In this document: positions 1-11,462 of the stretch, in pieces
Layout: each line of letters starts with the position of its first letter
Numbering within the stretch: position 1 is the first letter of the stretch
NCBI GenBank assembly: GCA_027575765.1
Contig: JANBPT010000062.1
Location: forward strand, 22,937 to 86,936
Origin: Tieghemiomyces parasiticus
Lineage: Eukaryota; Kickxellomycota; Dimargaritomycetes; Dimargaritales; Dimargaritaceae
Length of the DNA stretch: 64,000 bases
Reading direction: 5' to 3'
The notes under the pieces: generated by a model
Seen by the model: only the letters and a program-made list of their open reading frames with translations
What the model was told of the DNA's origin: nothing
Databases searched by the model: none
Program-made: the position numbers and the translations under genes

Positions 1-582
1 CCCACTTCGGGTTCGGGCCTCAACTATACCATCAGTGCCGGCGGCCTCAACTTCCCTAGCTCCAAGATACCCATCCTACCCCCGCCGGAGCAGGGCCTGC
101 CGTGCCTGGTGGATGCCGCCACGGGCCTATGCATCGACGTCGGCAAGTCCTTTACGATGCTGGGCAATGACACGCCCGCCTTCGCCCTGTCCCTGCAGGC
201 CCCCGTGTATCGTATCACGCTCCAGGTCACCCAGATGACGGGCGGTGGGCCCTCTCCTTCGGGGGCGAATAACGCCACCACGCCTACCAGTGAATCCGCA
301 AGTCTACCTAGCCCCTCCTCATCGACGACTGGCCAGGACTTCTTTCTGCCGGAGCACGATACGAGGTTTATTTCAAAGAATGACCCCGAGGGATACTACC
401 CTTACTATACCTACGTGTGGGACGGCAGGGTCCTCGGCACTGCGAGCCCTCGACCGGTACCTGCAGCTGCGGGCGACTACGCCTTCAAACTGTCCTTCTA
501 CCGCATGTCGCTGGACGAAACGCCCCTCGAATGGATCTCACCCAGCTTCACCATTCAGCCCGTGGTTACGACGAACTCCTAG
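1..582 (+). CDS. Subtilisin-like serine protease, 3' part only (copy A)
   Basis: This is the last 193 codons of a subtilase gene whose 5' part lies left of the window; the reading frame is open from base 1 and stops at TAG 580-582. It corresponds to the C-terminal domain after the catalytic domain, so no catalytic residues are visible here. The sequence is near-identical to the C-terminus of the complete copy at 11633-14353 on the other strand. I count 11 substitutions in 582 bases, five of which change the protein (Ser to Pro, Val to Ala, Gly to Ser, Leu to Ile, Pro to Ser, complete copy to this one), with no gaps. The intact frame suggests it is, or recently was, a functional gene. The 3' flank stays homologous to base 752. 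Confidence 0.93.
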   Translation, partial: PTSGSGLNYTISAGGLNFPSSKIPILPPPEQGLPCLVDAATGLCIDVGKSFTMLGNDTPAFALSLQAPVYRITLQVTQMTGGGPSPSGANNATTPTSESASLPSPSSSTTGQDFFLPEHDTRFISKNDPEGYYPYYTYVWDGRVLGTASPRPVPAAAGDYAFKLSFYRMSLDETPLEWISPSFTIQPVVTTNS

Positions 583-752
583 ATGTCCCGTGGGAACTAC
601 GGTGCCGAGTGCCATCTCTATATTCACTACCATTGCCCACATCAACCCTCCTTATTTTAAACTATAGCTCGCAATATAGCCTCACTAGATATTACAAGTG
701 CCAATTAACAGGGGGGAGAATGTCTGCTATAGCATAGTGTGTAATCATTTAA
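1..752 (+). repeat. Inverted duplicate arm A (subtilase 3' end plus 3' flank)
   Basis: Bases 1-752 align without gaps to the reverse complement of 11463-12214, with 15 substitutions counted by eye (98% identity). The match stops abruptly at 752/11463. On the other side it runs into the window edge, so the full length is unknown. The two arms converge on a 10.7 kb spacer. Confidence 0.95.
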
Positions 753-3700
753 CGCCCACATAGCTTGGGGTGTTATTTTGAGACCCTAATTTCCTGATCT
801 GATGGGTTGTTGCATCTTTAACCCTTCCTCTCTTTTATTCAGCTTGTTTTGCTATTCAATGATTCTTTTATGGCGACGCCAACCTTCCTGATCTGCTGGT
901 TGGCGTCCTCTCCTTGACAGGCACCGCCTCTATCCTTTTATGGCTTACCTTCCGCCAGCCCCCTTCCTCTTAACTGATGCAGTAGCTTGGCAGCTACCCT
1001 CATATTCGTCGTGGGCGCTAGCCCCGCCTCGCACTATTGTCCTTGGGTTCACTCTTAACCCAAGCCGTAGCCGTTACGAAGGATGCCGACCATCCTTCAG
1101 ATAGAAGAGACCCTCCGAGCTCGCTACTCAATAAATGATAGCTTAATCATCCACAACCAGTTTCTCCCCTCTCCCTTCGATGCGTTTGTTAGTCTTTTTT
1201 TGTGTATTGGTCTTTCGTACGTTTGACTCTTAGCCTTTAGTTTCCTCTAGGGTGGTTTTCCCCCACGACAGCCAAGTAATGCACCCTTCAACGCTCAATG
1301 GTATGTATGTATATAGGAATACCTATCATAACGCACAACGCCGCGAGCCATTTCTGACCCACTATTCATGCAAGCAATAAGAAACCTTTAGCAGAAGCCT
1401 GGTAAGCTCCGACTGCTGGGCCTCGACTACCATCTCCAGGGTGGGGAATGAATTGCTGCGCAGTCGCCGCTTGGTACTCCTGAACCGCCAGCAATCGCCG
1501 AGGGTTAGGCCAGGACGGAAATAGGTATTTGTCTGGTGCCAAACATGTAGGCATGGGTAGCTGTTGTATAATGCGGTAGCACTATACCGTGGCAGAGTCT
1601 TTTTTTGGGGGGATGGTATGACCAACTTCCACATGGCTTGGCCCGGGCCTGGGTCAATGGCACCAACGCACACTCTACGTAATGGTGGGCAGGAACCTTG
1701 GCATCTGGGAGGGTAACCCACATATCTTTCTGACGGGCCACCAGTGAGGTTTTCATTAACGGTGAAGTCAGTGCACCCTAGCAAGGCAGGCTGAGGAGGA
1801 GGAGGACGAGCATGGCATCTACGAAGGCCAAAGGACATTGTGGCTACATGATGCATGTTGAAAGCGTGCAAAATCAAGTCACTGGCTAAGTCCATATTGC
1901 AGTCAATGGCTTACGGCACGGGGACGACATTTTCTTAGTGGAGAATAGTAAATGGGTGCAATACAGGGAGACTGTGAGCTAATTGTTCATTTCCGATCGA
2001 CGTGGGTGTTGCAACTAGGCCTACATGCAGTGACAGTGAACGCGGTCATTATCGATCCGTTACGGTGCCGCTGACCAAGGCCACACCATTACCATTGCTG
2101 TGGGCCGTACAATGGCCTACTCCTTAGAATGACGCACGTAGAGAATTGGTTTATGGCACAGGTGTATTCATGATTGTGGCAGCCAACGATGTCGCTGGGG
2201 CGTGTACTCGCAAGGGGAACCCATGCCGCCACACACGATCCCCTCCCCCCAGCCCCGGCATGGTTAGACAACGTCTGGTGGGGAATCCCTCCTAGTCGCA
2301 TCGCGGCCGAAGCTAGGCACCGCGGGTCGACATCTACGGGTGTCTGGTCGAGCACGCGTACCCGTGGCTCCTAACCAAGTCCCTATCGATAAAACGGAGG
2401 GTGCTCCCCTGTAGTTGGGGGGGGAGGGTATCTTGGACGACACCCATGTCGGCTACGGAGCGCTGGACCAATGGGGTCAGGCAGAACAGCCTACGTAGGG
2501 TGCATTCTACAGGGGACGCTTCTTAGGTCGATTCGTCAACATACCTTCACTCCGCCTCAGATCATAAGTGGACTACAGTCCATTGTACCTTCAAGCGGTG
2601 CGCACCTGGTCTTGCACTCTAATGCGTCGGTGCTATCTTGGTACAGATGCGTCTGGCTGCTTGGTATAGGCACGGGCACCGTTTAATTTCAAGCGTAAAC
2701 CGTGTACACGCATCGTATAGTGTCCATCGGAGCGTACTCGGCGATATCCCGGGTGCATCCCAATTGCTCTGCACCACCGAGATGGGACGTTAGGGACTAT
2801 GTTCTGTAGATAAGCTATATCTATATATAGTCTGGGGCATAGTTAACAGCTGGCTTGACTTGGTCGTCGGCCGAGGGCAGGCCGCGGGCTGTGAAGCTAC
2901 CTCGGCATCAGCGAAAGGGGGGCTGATACAAATGCCACAGGTAAGCGGGCGTGAGGCGGAGACGGCGGGAGGAGAGTGTCGAGAAATGGAGGATGGACAC
3001 ACGGAGTATGGGCGGGGGAAGGGGAGGGAGGGTGGGACAAAGGCCCTAGGAGATCCAGGGACCGAACGGGATCCGAGTACCGTGTCCCGTCCGAAGGTTC
3101 TCAAAAATCATCTGCCGCGTAAGCTGGCCAACGCCGACCTGGGAGGGGGTGCGTCTGCCTCCAGCGCCACCGTGTTCGCCTTCCGACTTGGGCCCCGGTG
3201 GCGACCCCAAGGCCGGAGGCAATCAGGCGGGTGGTCATAGATCTGGGGACCCCGCCATAGGTCAGCCTCAACAGGGTCGTATACGGTGCGTCGATTGGTA
3301 GCCTATTACAGAATTGGGCCACCCCTTGCAGCACCGTTCGTCCGCTTCCCTTCTCTCCATCCTACCTCCCCCCTTAATCTCAAGGTGGGAACCTCGACTT
3401 TCCAAGTGGGATGCGTAGGTCCTCGTTCGATATTCTTTTTCCTCAGGACCGCAAGGCCTATGGGCACTCACTCCTAATCAGCTTATACGCTAGACTTTGC
3501 TGCACCTCATCCTGCCACAGGGCTACCAGGGACCAGCCCCCGCTTCCCGTATGGACGATGCCTCCTTTAAAGACGGCCCGTCTGGCTAAGCCCCTTCGTC
3601 TGACCATACCAATAGAGACGACAGGGGCACCATCCCTCGGGGCCAGGCGCATGGCTGGGCAGCAAATAGCTGCCCTGGGCCTGCTGCATTCCACCCGCTA

Positions 3701-4539
3701 CTTTGTTTGACATCCTGCGCCAAGGGCTTAAGCTGTGCTGCCACGTCAACCACCGAGTCTCCCACCACCTCACCGACGACCAGTGCCACCCATTGCGACG
3801 TTAGGCGAGCGACTCTTTCCGAGGGATTTACTGAGGCTGCTGACCACCTGCCAGGCACAATCGACACCATATCGTAAACCAAGGCTTAGATTTATGCCCC
3901 GCCTACTGCAACGTGAAGTGGTGTCCTGAAAACAGGGCACTACGCCAAAAACCCAGGCAACGCTAAATCCAGCTCTGAAAATTGGTACTAACCAGGCTGC
4001 TACCCAGCGGCCCAGTCCCGATCACTGTGCTACATAGCAAGTAGGAACTCACCGTGAAGTAGACCATAGTGGGAAGTTTAAAGGAGGGGGGGTATTTAAC
4101 TACGCGTGCTTTCTCCCCCCCCCAACAAGCACCGATGGATAGCAACGTAAGACTGACACCCATACGCATAGTGAAGGTAATTCGGATTTTTATCAAATGA
4201 AGTCGGTCAAACTGAAAACGGGGGGGATCGCGGAGAGTACAGGTAGAAAGGGTGAATAGATGGGGTCAAGTGAGAGGGCTCGGTAGAGCCCAATCTCTTC
4301 AAGAAAGTCATCAAATGTAAGGTGTGGGGTGCAGTGAATTGTAGCGCAAAAACACAAAATGGCGTTACGAAATGGACCGAGATGACAGCATGCCACTGAA
4401 CTAAAGGGAAAGGGTGCTGCAGATGAAATAACGAAAAAAGAAGGGCGAGTTATGACAACTCAACTATTTGTACACAGTAAGTAGAGGGGCCGTGGACCCG
4501 GGGAACAACAACGCACGCGAGCGAGGGAGGGGGACGGCT
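753..4539. other. Gene-poor spacer with hairpins, no recognised gene
   Basis: No recognised coding exon was found on either strand. The stretch begins exactly where the subtilase duplication ends. It carries three perfect short hairpins at 875-907, 1042-1064 and 1078-1098, followed by an AATAAA near 1130. A 177-codon open frame on the minus strand (1362-1895) resembles nothing I can name; a degenerate transposase is possible but unproven. The part next to 4540 is presumably the 3' UTR of the BTG/Tob gene. Confidence 0.6.
875..1098 (+). repeat. Cluster of three perfect stem-loops
   Basis: Stem 1 pairs 875-884 with 898-907 (10 bp, 13-base loop). Stem 2 pairs 1042-1049 with 1057-1064 (8 bp, 7-base loop). 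Stem 3 pairs 1078-1085 with 1091-1098 (8 bp, 5-base loop). All three are perfect by inspection. They lie in pyrimidine-rich, non-coding DNA just outside the subtilase duplication. They could be part of a mobile element end, an RNA element, or chance. Confidence 0.6.
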
Positions 4540-5388
4540 TTAGCAGTACATCTGCGACGTGGGTTGGGGGTGCAGATAGTATCCGGCGGCGTTGTTGCCC
4601 TGGGACAGCTGCTGGTTGTTGTAATTAGTATACATTGCGGGGTAGTATGCCTGCTGGTGCTGGGGGACGGCGGCGGCGGCGACGTAAGTGTTGCCGGTGG
4701 CCTTACCCAGACCTGGCGGGGGAAGACGGGTGTAAGTGTTGGTCGGGGTCTTGGGCGACGACAGAGTGGACGAAGAGCCCGAGTCGGACGGCGCCACAAA
4801 ACTATCGGCGGGGCTAGCACCACTGGGCGACGGGGTATGCCGGCCGCCGCTGACGGCGGTGGTAGTCGATGAAGCGCCTGACGAGGTACGGCGGTGGTGA
4901 GAGCGCTGGTTGGCTGGGGTATAGGGCGCGTTACCAAGGGCTGAGGGCGGGCGGATGGACACCGGAGCGGACGTGGTTTGGGTAAAACTGAGGTCGGAGG
5001 TCGACTTGAGGCCGAGGGCGCGCACCTGGGACTTGTCCTCGTACAGGGTGAAGACCGAGCTGCCGTCACGAATGCGGTACGACACGGCGTACGGGTCCAC
5101 CCACAGCACCAGGTCGCGGGGCATGTAATTCTGCAGCACACTAAGCGGGAGTTGGGCCTGGGCCGCAGCCTGGACCAAGGTGGGATCAAGCTGGCCGGCG
5201 AAGGTGGTCAACGAGCGGTACGCGTTGCCGGAGTAGGGCTGGTACACGTTCCAGTGGCCACGGTAACGTTGCGACAGCAGTCGGGTGAGGGCGTCCTTCC
5301 ACCCGTCCCGCTGTTCTGGCGGGACGGAGGCAGACTCCGGGATAAGACGGCACAAAAAATCTACAGCATACCCGATTTCAGTAAGCAT
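4540..5388 (-). CDS. BTG/Tob family anti-proliferative protein
   Basis: A single-exon frame of 282 residues starting at ATG 5388-5386. The BTG domain fills residues 1 to about 117: an N-terminal helix with the typical M..EI..A..FL start, box A around 42-60 (RYRGHW, then NAYRSL) and box B around 88-106 (LVLWVDPYAVSYRI), ending in LYE. In animals this fold binds the Caf1/Ccr4-Not deadenylase and promotes mRNA decay and cell-cycle arrest; the same partner is likely here. The C-terminal half is low-complexity Ser/Thr/Pro, then Gln/Asn/Tyr-rich, as in Tob-type tails. The upstream DNA is strongly pyrimidine-rich on the coding strand. BTG/Tob genes are known from animals and early fungi and, as far as I know, are missing in Dikarya, which informs the lineage call. 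Confidence 0.93.
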   Translation of the reverse strand: MLTEIGYAVDFLCRLIPESASVPPEQRDGWKDALTRLLSQRYRGHWNVYQPYSGNAYRSLTTFAGQLDPTLVQAAAQAQLPLSVLQNYMPRDLVLWVDPYAVSYRIRDGSSVFTLYEDKSQVRALGLKSTSDLSFTQTTSAPVSIRPPSALGNAPYTPANQRSHHRRTSSGASSTTTAVSGGRHTPSPSGASPADSFVAPSDSGSSSTLSSPKTPTNTYTRLPPPGLGKATGNTYVAAAAVPQHQQAYYPAMYTNYNNQQLSQGNNAAGYYLHPQPTSQMYC

Positions 5389-8300
5389 AATGGTGGTACT
5401 TGCCGAAGGGGCGACAGTTTGGTTAGGGGGGAAGCAGCGGGAAGAAAGGTAGGGGACTACGGCGGGAGCGGCTGTGTTGCGGGTGATGTCACGTTGGAGA
5501 TGGACTAGGCTGTCGTGGCGAATGCAGCAAGGGCACGGGTTTCAAGACAGAGAGCGTGGCTGGGGAGGAGAGACAAGGAAGGGACGTCGACAAGAACGGA
5601 GTGCGAAGGTGTATCGGGCGCGTCTCGGGGCAGGAGAGTAGTGGGACCCGTCCACGCGAGAGTAAATATAGAGAGAGGGGAAGAAAGAAAAGACCCAGGG
5701 AGAGTTAAAAAGGGCGGGAGAGTAGAGGGAAAAGGCTGGGGCGTGTCGCCAGGGGACGTACGTGGCACGCGGAGGGTGGGAATGGGAGGGAAGTAGGGGA
5801 GGGGTGGGGAGAATGGTCTGTTTCAAGCACACAGAGGGGAAAGACAATCGCTGAGCTGGAGGAACGGCTGCACGTTGACGTCGACCGGGGTGTGCACGAC
5901 CTGTACAGTTGGGAGAGGTGTCAGGAGGAGGAAGGGATGGCAAAATGCGGGAGGGCGGAAAGGGAGGGGACGGGAGAAGGGGACTCGCACACGTGCGCAC
6001 TGACAAATGTAACGGCGACCGTTTATATAGAAGGCAGAGGGTAGGGGCAAGACGATGGTGAGCAGGCAAGCTAGGATTGGGTTGTGGGATGGATGAAAGC
6101 CAGGGGAGTGGAGGGGTTGCGACGGCCGGCCTGCCGGATGAGGCCTTATATATATGCCAGGCGAGAGAGGGCGGGAGGTGGCGGCGGGTCATTAGATACT
6201 GGCCGACCCGTAGAATCGAGGGGAAAGGGGGTGTGTGTGTGCGTGTACGTGCGCCGCCACGAAAGGGAGGAACGGGACGGGACGGGGAGAGAGAGTGAGC
6301 GAGAGGGGCCACGGGACAAGAAATAACGTGAGAGGTGGGAGAAACAGGGATGATGGACAAGGTCGGGCGGTCCCGAGGTGGGTATTTGGACGAGTTAGGA
6401 CAGAGAGAAAGCGCTGGGCGGGCCCTTGACGGGTCGGATGACGGCGGTGGTGAACGAAGTGAAGCGAGAGGGTGTGTGAAAGGAGAGTAGAGGGGCTGGG
6501 GCTTTGGGAGTTCTCGGCCTTCACGCCCCCCGCTTGCGTCGTGTACCACCGCCGGCGTCGACCTTGTCCAGCCAGCCTCCTGCTGCCGACCGTGTTTTTC
6601 ACCTCCAGGCCAGCAACCCCACACGTAGGCGCACTCGGCCACCAAGGTTCCCGGGCCAGCCCGCCACAGTGGAGACGGAAACGGCCAAGGGGAGGAGGCC
6701 TTTGCACCAAAGAGCAATCGTAAAAATAGATGTGATCCATCGACCAGCCGGTGTGGCGGATAATGGGCCGGGGCGCGATAGAACCTGGGCCCTCCCTTGC
6801 ACCCCATGTCGCCGGCACAGACCTAGGGTTACACACGGGTGGCCCCTAACGGACTAGAAGGTTTGTACCGCCGAGACGCGCACAGGGTGTGGGCCGGCGA
6901 CGAAGGGACGCCCCCAGATGGACGGGCCGGACACACCAACCCACGACGACGCGCGCGACGGCTGCAGAGTCCGCGAAGGGAGGGAGTGCACGCTATTGGG
7001 GTGCTTCTTTACCTACAGAACCCCCGCTCGGTGGGGTATGTGTGTGCGGCGTCGTCTATGTGACGGCGATGCATTGGTAGAGTGTATGAGGGGGTGGTGG
7101 CGAATGGGGAGGGAAGTTGGTGCCGTCCCCCAAGCATCGCCGCCGCTTGCAAAAACCCTGCCTAGAAACCGTTTCTATCTTGGGCAGTGCCGAGTCGAGG
7201 GCAAACAAGCGATAGAAATCGTGTTGGTTAAGCACGGGCAAGGTCGGCCGTATGGCCAGGTTTCATTCCTAGCCAACTGCCTTTCGCCATAGACCCCCTG
7301 CCCACACACACACCTCTTGTGGACATGCGTGTGGAGTGGGGTGGGGTGTTTCCGTTGGCGAAATGCGCTCGCCTATCCGGTCCGTTTAAGGGTCATCTAT
7401 ACTGCTCCCCCGCCTCCATCCGCCCGGCCGTGGTCACCTGACCCATGTTCGGGCGGGTCCTTCCTTCCGCACCTTCCGGATTTGGCACCGACCCAATCAC
7501 TTTTCGTTGGACGGTTCCGCCGGTGGTTTCGGGAGAGTCCGCACGACTGGCGGGGGGTTGGGCCGGCCGACTACACCCGCTGGATTTGTGACTGGCCTTA
7601 GGGCTGTCTGTGTCTTCGGGGGTAGGTGAATATCTAGTGTGCGCAGGACCTCTCCCTTCTTGTACACAGCACTTCGCCCCCCTCCCTCGATCGTACAGTT
7701 ACTGAGGGAGGGGTGTGCGGTGCCTGGAGCCATCGAGCGTTAGCAGGAGCTATAGATGAAAAAAAAAACAATGTCGCGAGAGAGAACCTTGACTGTGGCC
7801 GGCCCTATTGCCGACCGGCACGGTAGAAACGATGCTGTAACTGGGCGGGTGTGCACTTGCACCCCGCCGATGCGCCCATCCTTCTACACACAATGCCGGC
7901 GGTGGAAGAGGCATTGTGTCCGCGGACAAAGAGAGATCCGTAGGTTACACCGTCGCCGGCGGGGACAGCAGTCGAGCCAGCCATTCCTCGGCCCATTGAA
8001 CTCAGCCGGTCCGGGTTGACACCAACTGCTTGCCACAGGACGGTTGCCCAGGATCGAAAGTGAAGTGCAGCCTTCAGTCGGGCGGGGCCAAACCGGTATG
8101 TCTGTCCGGGGAGATATTTGGCGGCTAAACCGACTGACAGGTGCCCGTTTTGGTAAGGAGCACCTCTACCGAACCGTCCTTCTAATCACCATGCTGGCGA
8201 ACGTCAGGGTGACGAGCAGATGCATATATGTGGTAGTGTCGCCTCTGCCAATTGCAGCGACGGGTGCCCCGAAAAGGAAGGCTCGTGCGGGCTGGGGGCG

Positions 8301-11300
8301 TAAATCCGGGCCGTTTGCGGCAAAGGAGAAGGATGGCGGCCGATAAAGTAATTATCCCCCACAGCAGGCTGGTGGGTGGTGAGACTTGAGCGATAACTGG
8401 GCGTCCACCCGGTGACCAACCAGTCCGCAAGCAAGGGTGAAAGGGGAAAGAATACGACGGAGGCGAGGGGCCAGCGACAGGGGGTGTGTGTGTGTGTGTG
8501 CGTGGCTGGATTGTTTACTTGGGCACTCAGCGGCGATGGGGGAAGGTGAGGAGACGTAGAGAGCGAAAAAAAAAGCAAAGGCGGCTAGGCCGATGGGAAC
8601 CTTTGGGCCAGGGACAGAGGCGCTGCTGGTTGGAAGGACCAAGGCCCCGCAGATGACCTTGTCCAGGGATATCCCGAATTCGGCCGGCAGGGGTGAAGGA
8701 AGATGTGGGAGTAGAGACAGCTGCATAGGGAGAATGGGATCGTGGCGCTTGGCTAAGGCGAGGGGACAGTGCGTCGGCGGCGGTTGGCGGGTGGGCTGAG
8801 CAAAACACCTGGGACCTAGCAGTGGCATTAGCCGACCCCAGGCCTTACTTGGCGTGTTACGACAGCCAGCACGCGGGCGTTGCGGGGCGAAGGATGGTAG
8901 ACTGGCTGTTGATGCCACATGGCCTGGGGGCACGCCTGGCTTCTCCCTGCCTCAGGCCCGCCTCCCCCCCCTTACTGCGGTTCGGCACAATCCGATCCAC
9001 CGCGTTAATCTCCGCGAAACTCACATCGGTGGCGGTGGATTAGGCCCCGTGGTATGTGGGCTGCCATATCGTAGAATGTGCCCTCCACACAACGCGGGGG
9101 CAACCTCAGCGAGGTGGGCTGGACACTCCTGCCCCGACCTAACCGGCTCGGCCGCTGGTGTTCTTGAAGGGTGCATTAAAAACAACATAAACGTCACGCG
9201 GGGAGTCGTTGTGAAGAGGAAATCATGGAAAAATCCGGTTTCAAAAGGGAGCCCAGCGCCCTGCGGAGCCAAAGAGGGCATTGTATCGGGGTCACCAGGT
9301 GCGTGTGAATAGGTGTATGTAGAGAGCGGCGAAGTAACCCTGGTCAAAAAGGCGACTAGGGCAATCAGTGCGGATTGGGCCGTCTTTCCGTTCATGGATC
9401 ATTGGATCGGCCGGGTGTCGACCCTAAATATATATACGGGCCGGTCCGTTCGTACTGACCAATATGCAGCGACTCCATTTACACAGCATCGCCTTAATTT
9501 AGGCGGAGAGCCTGGGGAGGAAGGTTCGTGTGAGCAAGCCCAACCTGCCCATCCTGACAGTCGGCGAACCGTGTAGTAGTGAAAGCCAGGGGCGCCTATG
9601 TGGTGTCAACAGGCACCGAGGGGGGGGGGTGCTTCCCCAGTGCGTCCATCTGCAAACAACGCTGCTTGGCCATAGGTACTGGGACTGTGATCCGGTGGCG
9701 CCGCCACTTCGGTGGCCAGCATGCCCTTCAGAAGCGGGGGCCTTAGCTGCTTGGCTACGTGGCTATGACATCCATCTCCGCCTGGCTCATAATTCCACCT
9801 CGTGGCGACTAGACTTACGCTAGCCTTCATACGACGGTAGGCCCATGGCAGCACTCCATCCGTACGGCGCAGCCCCATGCTCGAGAGCACGTCTGCAGTC
9901 ATCCGGTGAGATTGACGGTCCTCGAAGTGTGTCTGGCTAAACCGACGATCGGTAGCGTGTTACGTCCGAGCTAGCGAGTCTCTGATTATGTTCTATACCC
10001 ACATCCTCCCCGTCTGTTTGTTCGTCTCGTTCGGCAGAAGCGGTGCAAAGCAGCCGGGTGGTCAAGTGCCGCAAAGCAGGCTGGGTACTTTCGCACGGTG
10101 CATGGGCATGACCTTCAAATCTCCGCGACTCCTCTCCCAGCGGCCCTCAGGAATTCCCAGCCATGTCCCCTGTCGTCATAAACAATGCTGTACGCGTACA
10201 TGGCTTTTTAGCTTCTCGCTTACCAGCTTTTGCGCTCAACTCGAAATCTTCATCAAGGCTTACTAAGGCGATGCTACTCCCAATGAATCATCAACGCTAT
10301 TCCGCCTTAAACGACGTAATAAGCGGCACTCACACCTTTGTCAGTTACCAAAGTGCCGCATTCTGTTTCGCTTCCATAGTGCTGCAAATAAAAAGTAATG
10401 ACAAGCGACTCAACAACTCCGATCTAGCGGTATCAAATTCACCAAATCCAAGCCGACAAACCTCTCGCATGGCTAAAACTCTGGTCTGCTCGACTTATAT
10501 CTGAGCCAATGGCATCGGCTCGTTCGAATCGGTGAATACGACGCCATTGTCAGTGATGTCGCCGGTCACAGCAAAGAGTTGCGAATCGGAAGGATGCACC
10601 ATACCCGTCCTATTATTCAGGCCTTGCGAAGCCGAAATCGGCCCTGCACGAGTGACTTGCCGCCCGTATTGCAGGCCATAGTGAAGATTTTCTAGTCCCT
10701 TGCCACTTCACCCTGGCTCGCCCACATGTGCGACCACTAACCGGTCGACAGTAATAGCTAATAGGGCTTCGATCAACGGCCGCGATATTGGACAGTTCAT
10801 CGGACCCTACCATAAGGAGCGTGTGTGAGTGGTGGGTCTGCCGATCGCTACCTTTCACCTTCTCTTGTTAACTGGATCCACATCCCATCGATTATCTATA
10901 GTCATCCCCTTTATCGCAGACCTCCGATCAATGATCGGTCCTCCGGAAAAAGGTGATAAAGTGAGCATGAAGGGCGATAAAAAACAGGGTGTGATAGAGG
11001 GGGGAGGAATGAGCTGGCCTTTTTAGTGGGTCCCAAACCTCGTGTGGAGTGAGGGTTAGCTGAACGGAAGGTGCTCCAATTATACGCCAATTATCGACTA
11101 ATTCGGTTGCTCACCAAAACTCTCATGTCCGCTGGTTGGCTCTGCCCGTGGCTTCGCTACGATACTCGGCAGTCGAACAAGGCCGTAGCAATAAAGCTGA
11201 CATGGAATAAAAGGCCATAATCGAAGCTAAAGACATCGCTCGGATGACAGCCGGTAGGACGGGTGGAGGTACCCGATAGGTCACGCATAAATAGGATTGC

Positions 11301-11462
11301 GAAATAAGCCCAAAAGCAAAATGAAGAGGTGATGAGAGGCTTACCCCACGAGAACAACGCAGATAGTAGGCACAGGCGCCGCGACGAGGCCCTGAAAGTT
11401 AGTCGAAAAGAATTCCATGACTCCCGTTGCCCCCCATAATATCATCCTCAACTTTTTGGACT
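5389..11462. other. Long spacer: BTG leader, then no recognised gene
   Basis: From 5389 to about 6500 the plus strand is purine-rich, giving a pyrimidine-rich leader for the minus-strand BTG gene, with TATA-like AT runs at 6021-6033 and 6142-6156 and a GT microsatellite at 6231-6240. A second purine-rich block at about 8270-8960 with a GT repeat (8484-8500) has the look of another minus-strand leader, but I could not assemble a gene below it. Open frames here (including 421 codons at 5542-6807 minus) are proline/serine-rich shadows of the skewed DNA. Poly-G runs occur, for example near 9620. The segment 10140-10600 is more AT-rich than its surroundings. Nothing else was identified. Confidence 0.55.
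8484..8500. repeat. GT dinucleotide microsatellite
   Basis: An uninterrupted (GT)n run in purine-rich DNA that resembles the 5' leaders of the minus-strand genes in this window. Confidence 0.9.

Noticed and set aside
1362..1895. Minus-strand frame of 177 codons as a Tc1-like transposase relic
   Set aside because: A few residues near the C-terminus resemble the end of a Tc1 transposase, but no catalytic motif can be aligned in any frame. A profile search would be needed.
3963..4169. Minus-strand frame with a signal-like start (ATG 4169)
   Set aside because: Lies in the 3' flank of the BTG gene; the hydrophobic start is short and no conserved content follows.
5542..6807. Minus-strand open frame of 421 codons
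   Set aside because: Composition is almost only Pro, Ser, Leu, Arg and His, as forced by the pyrimidine-rich leader of the BTG gene. Overlapping frames look the same and no domain is visible.
8352..8933. Minus-strand open frame of 193 codons
   Set aside because: Low-complexity product reading through a CA repeat (His-Thr run). It looks like leader DNA, not a gene.
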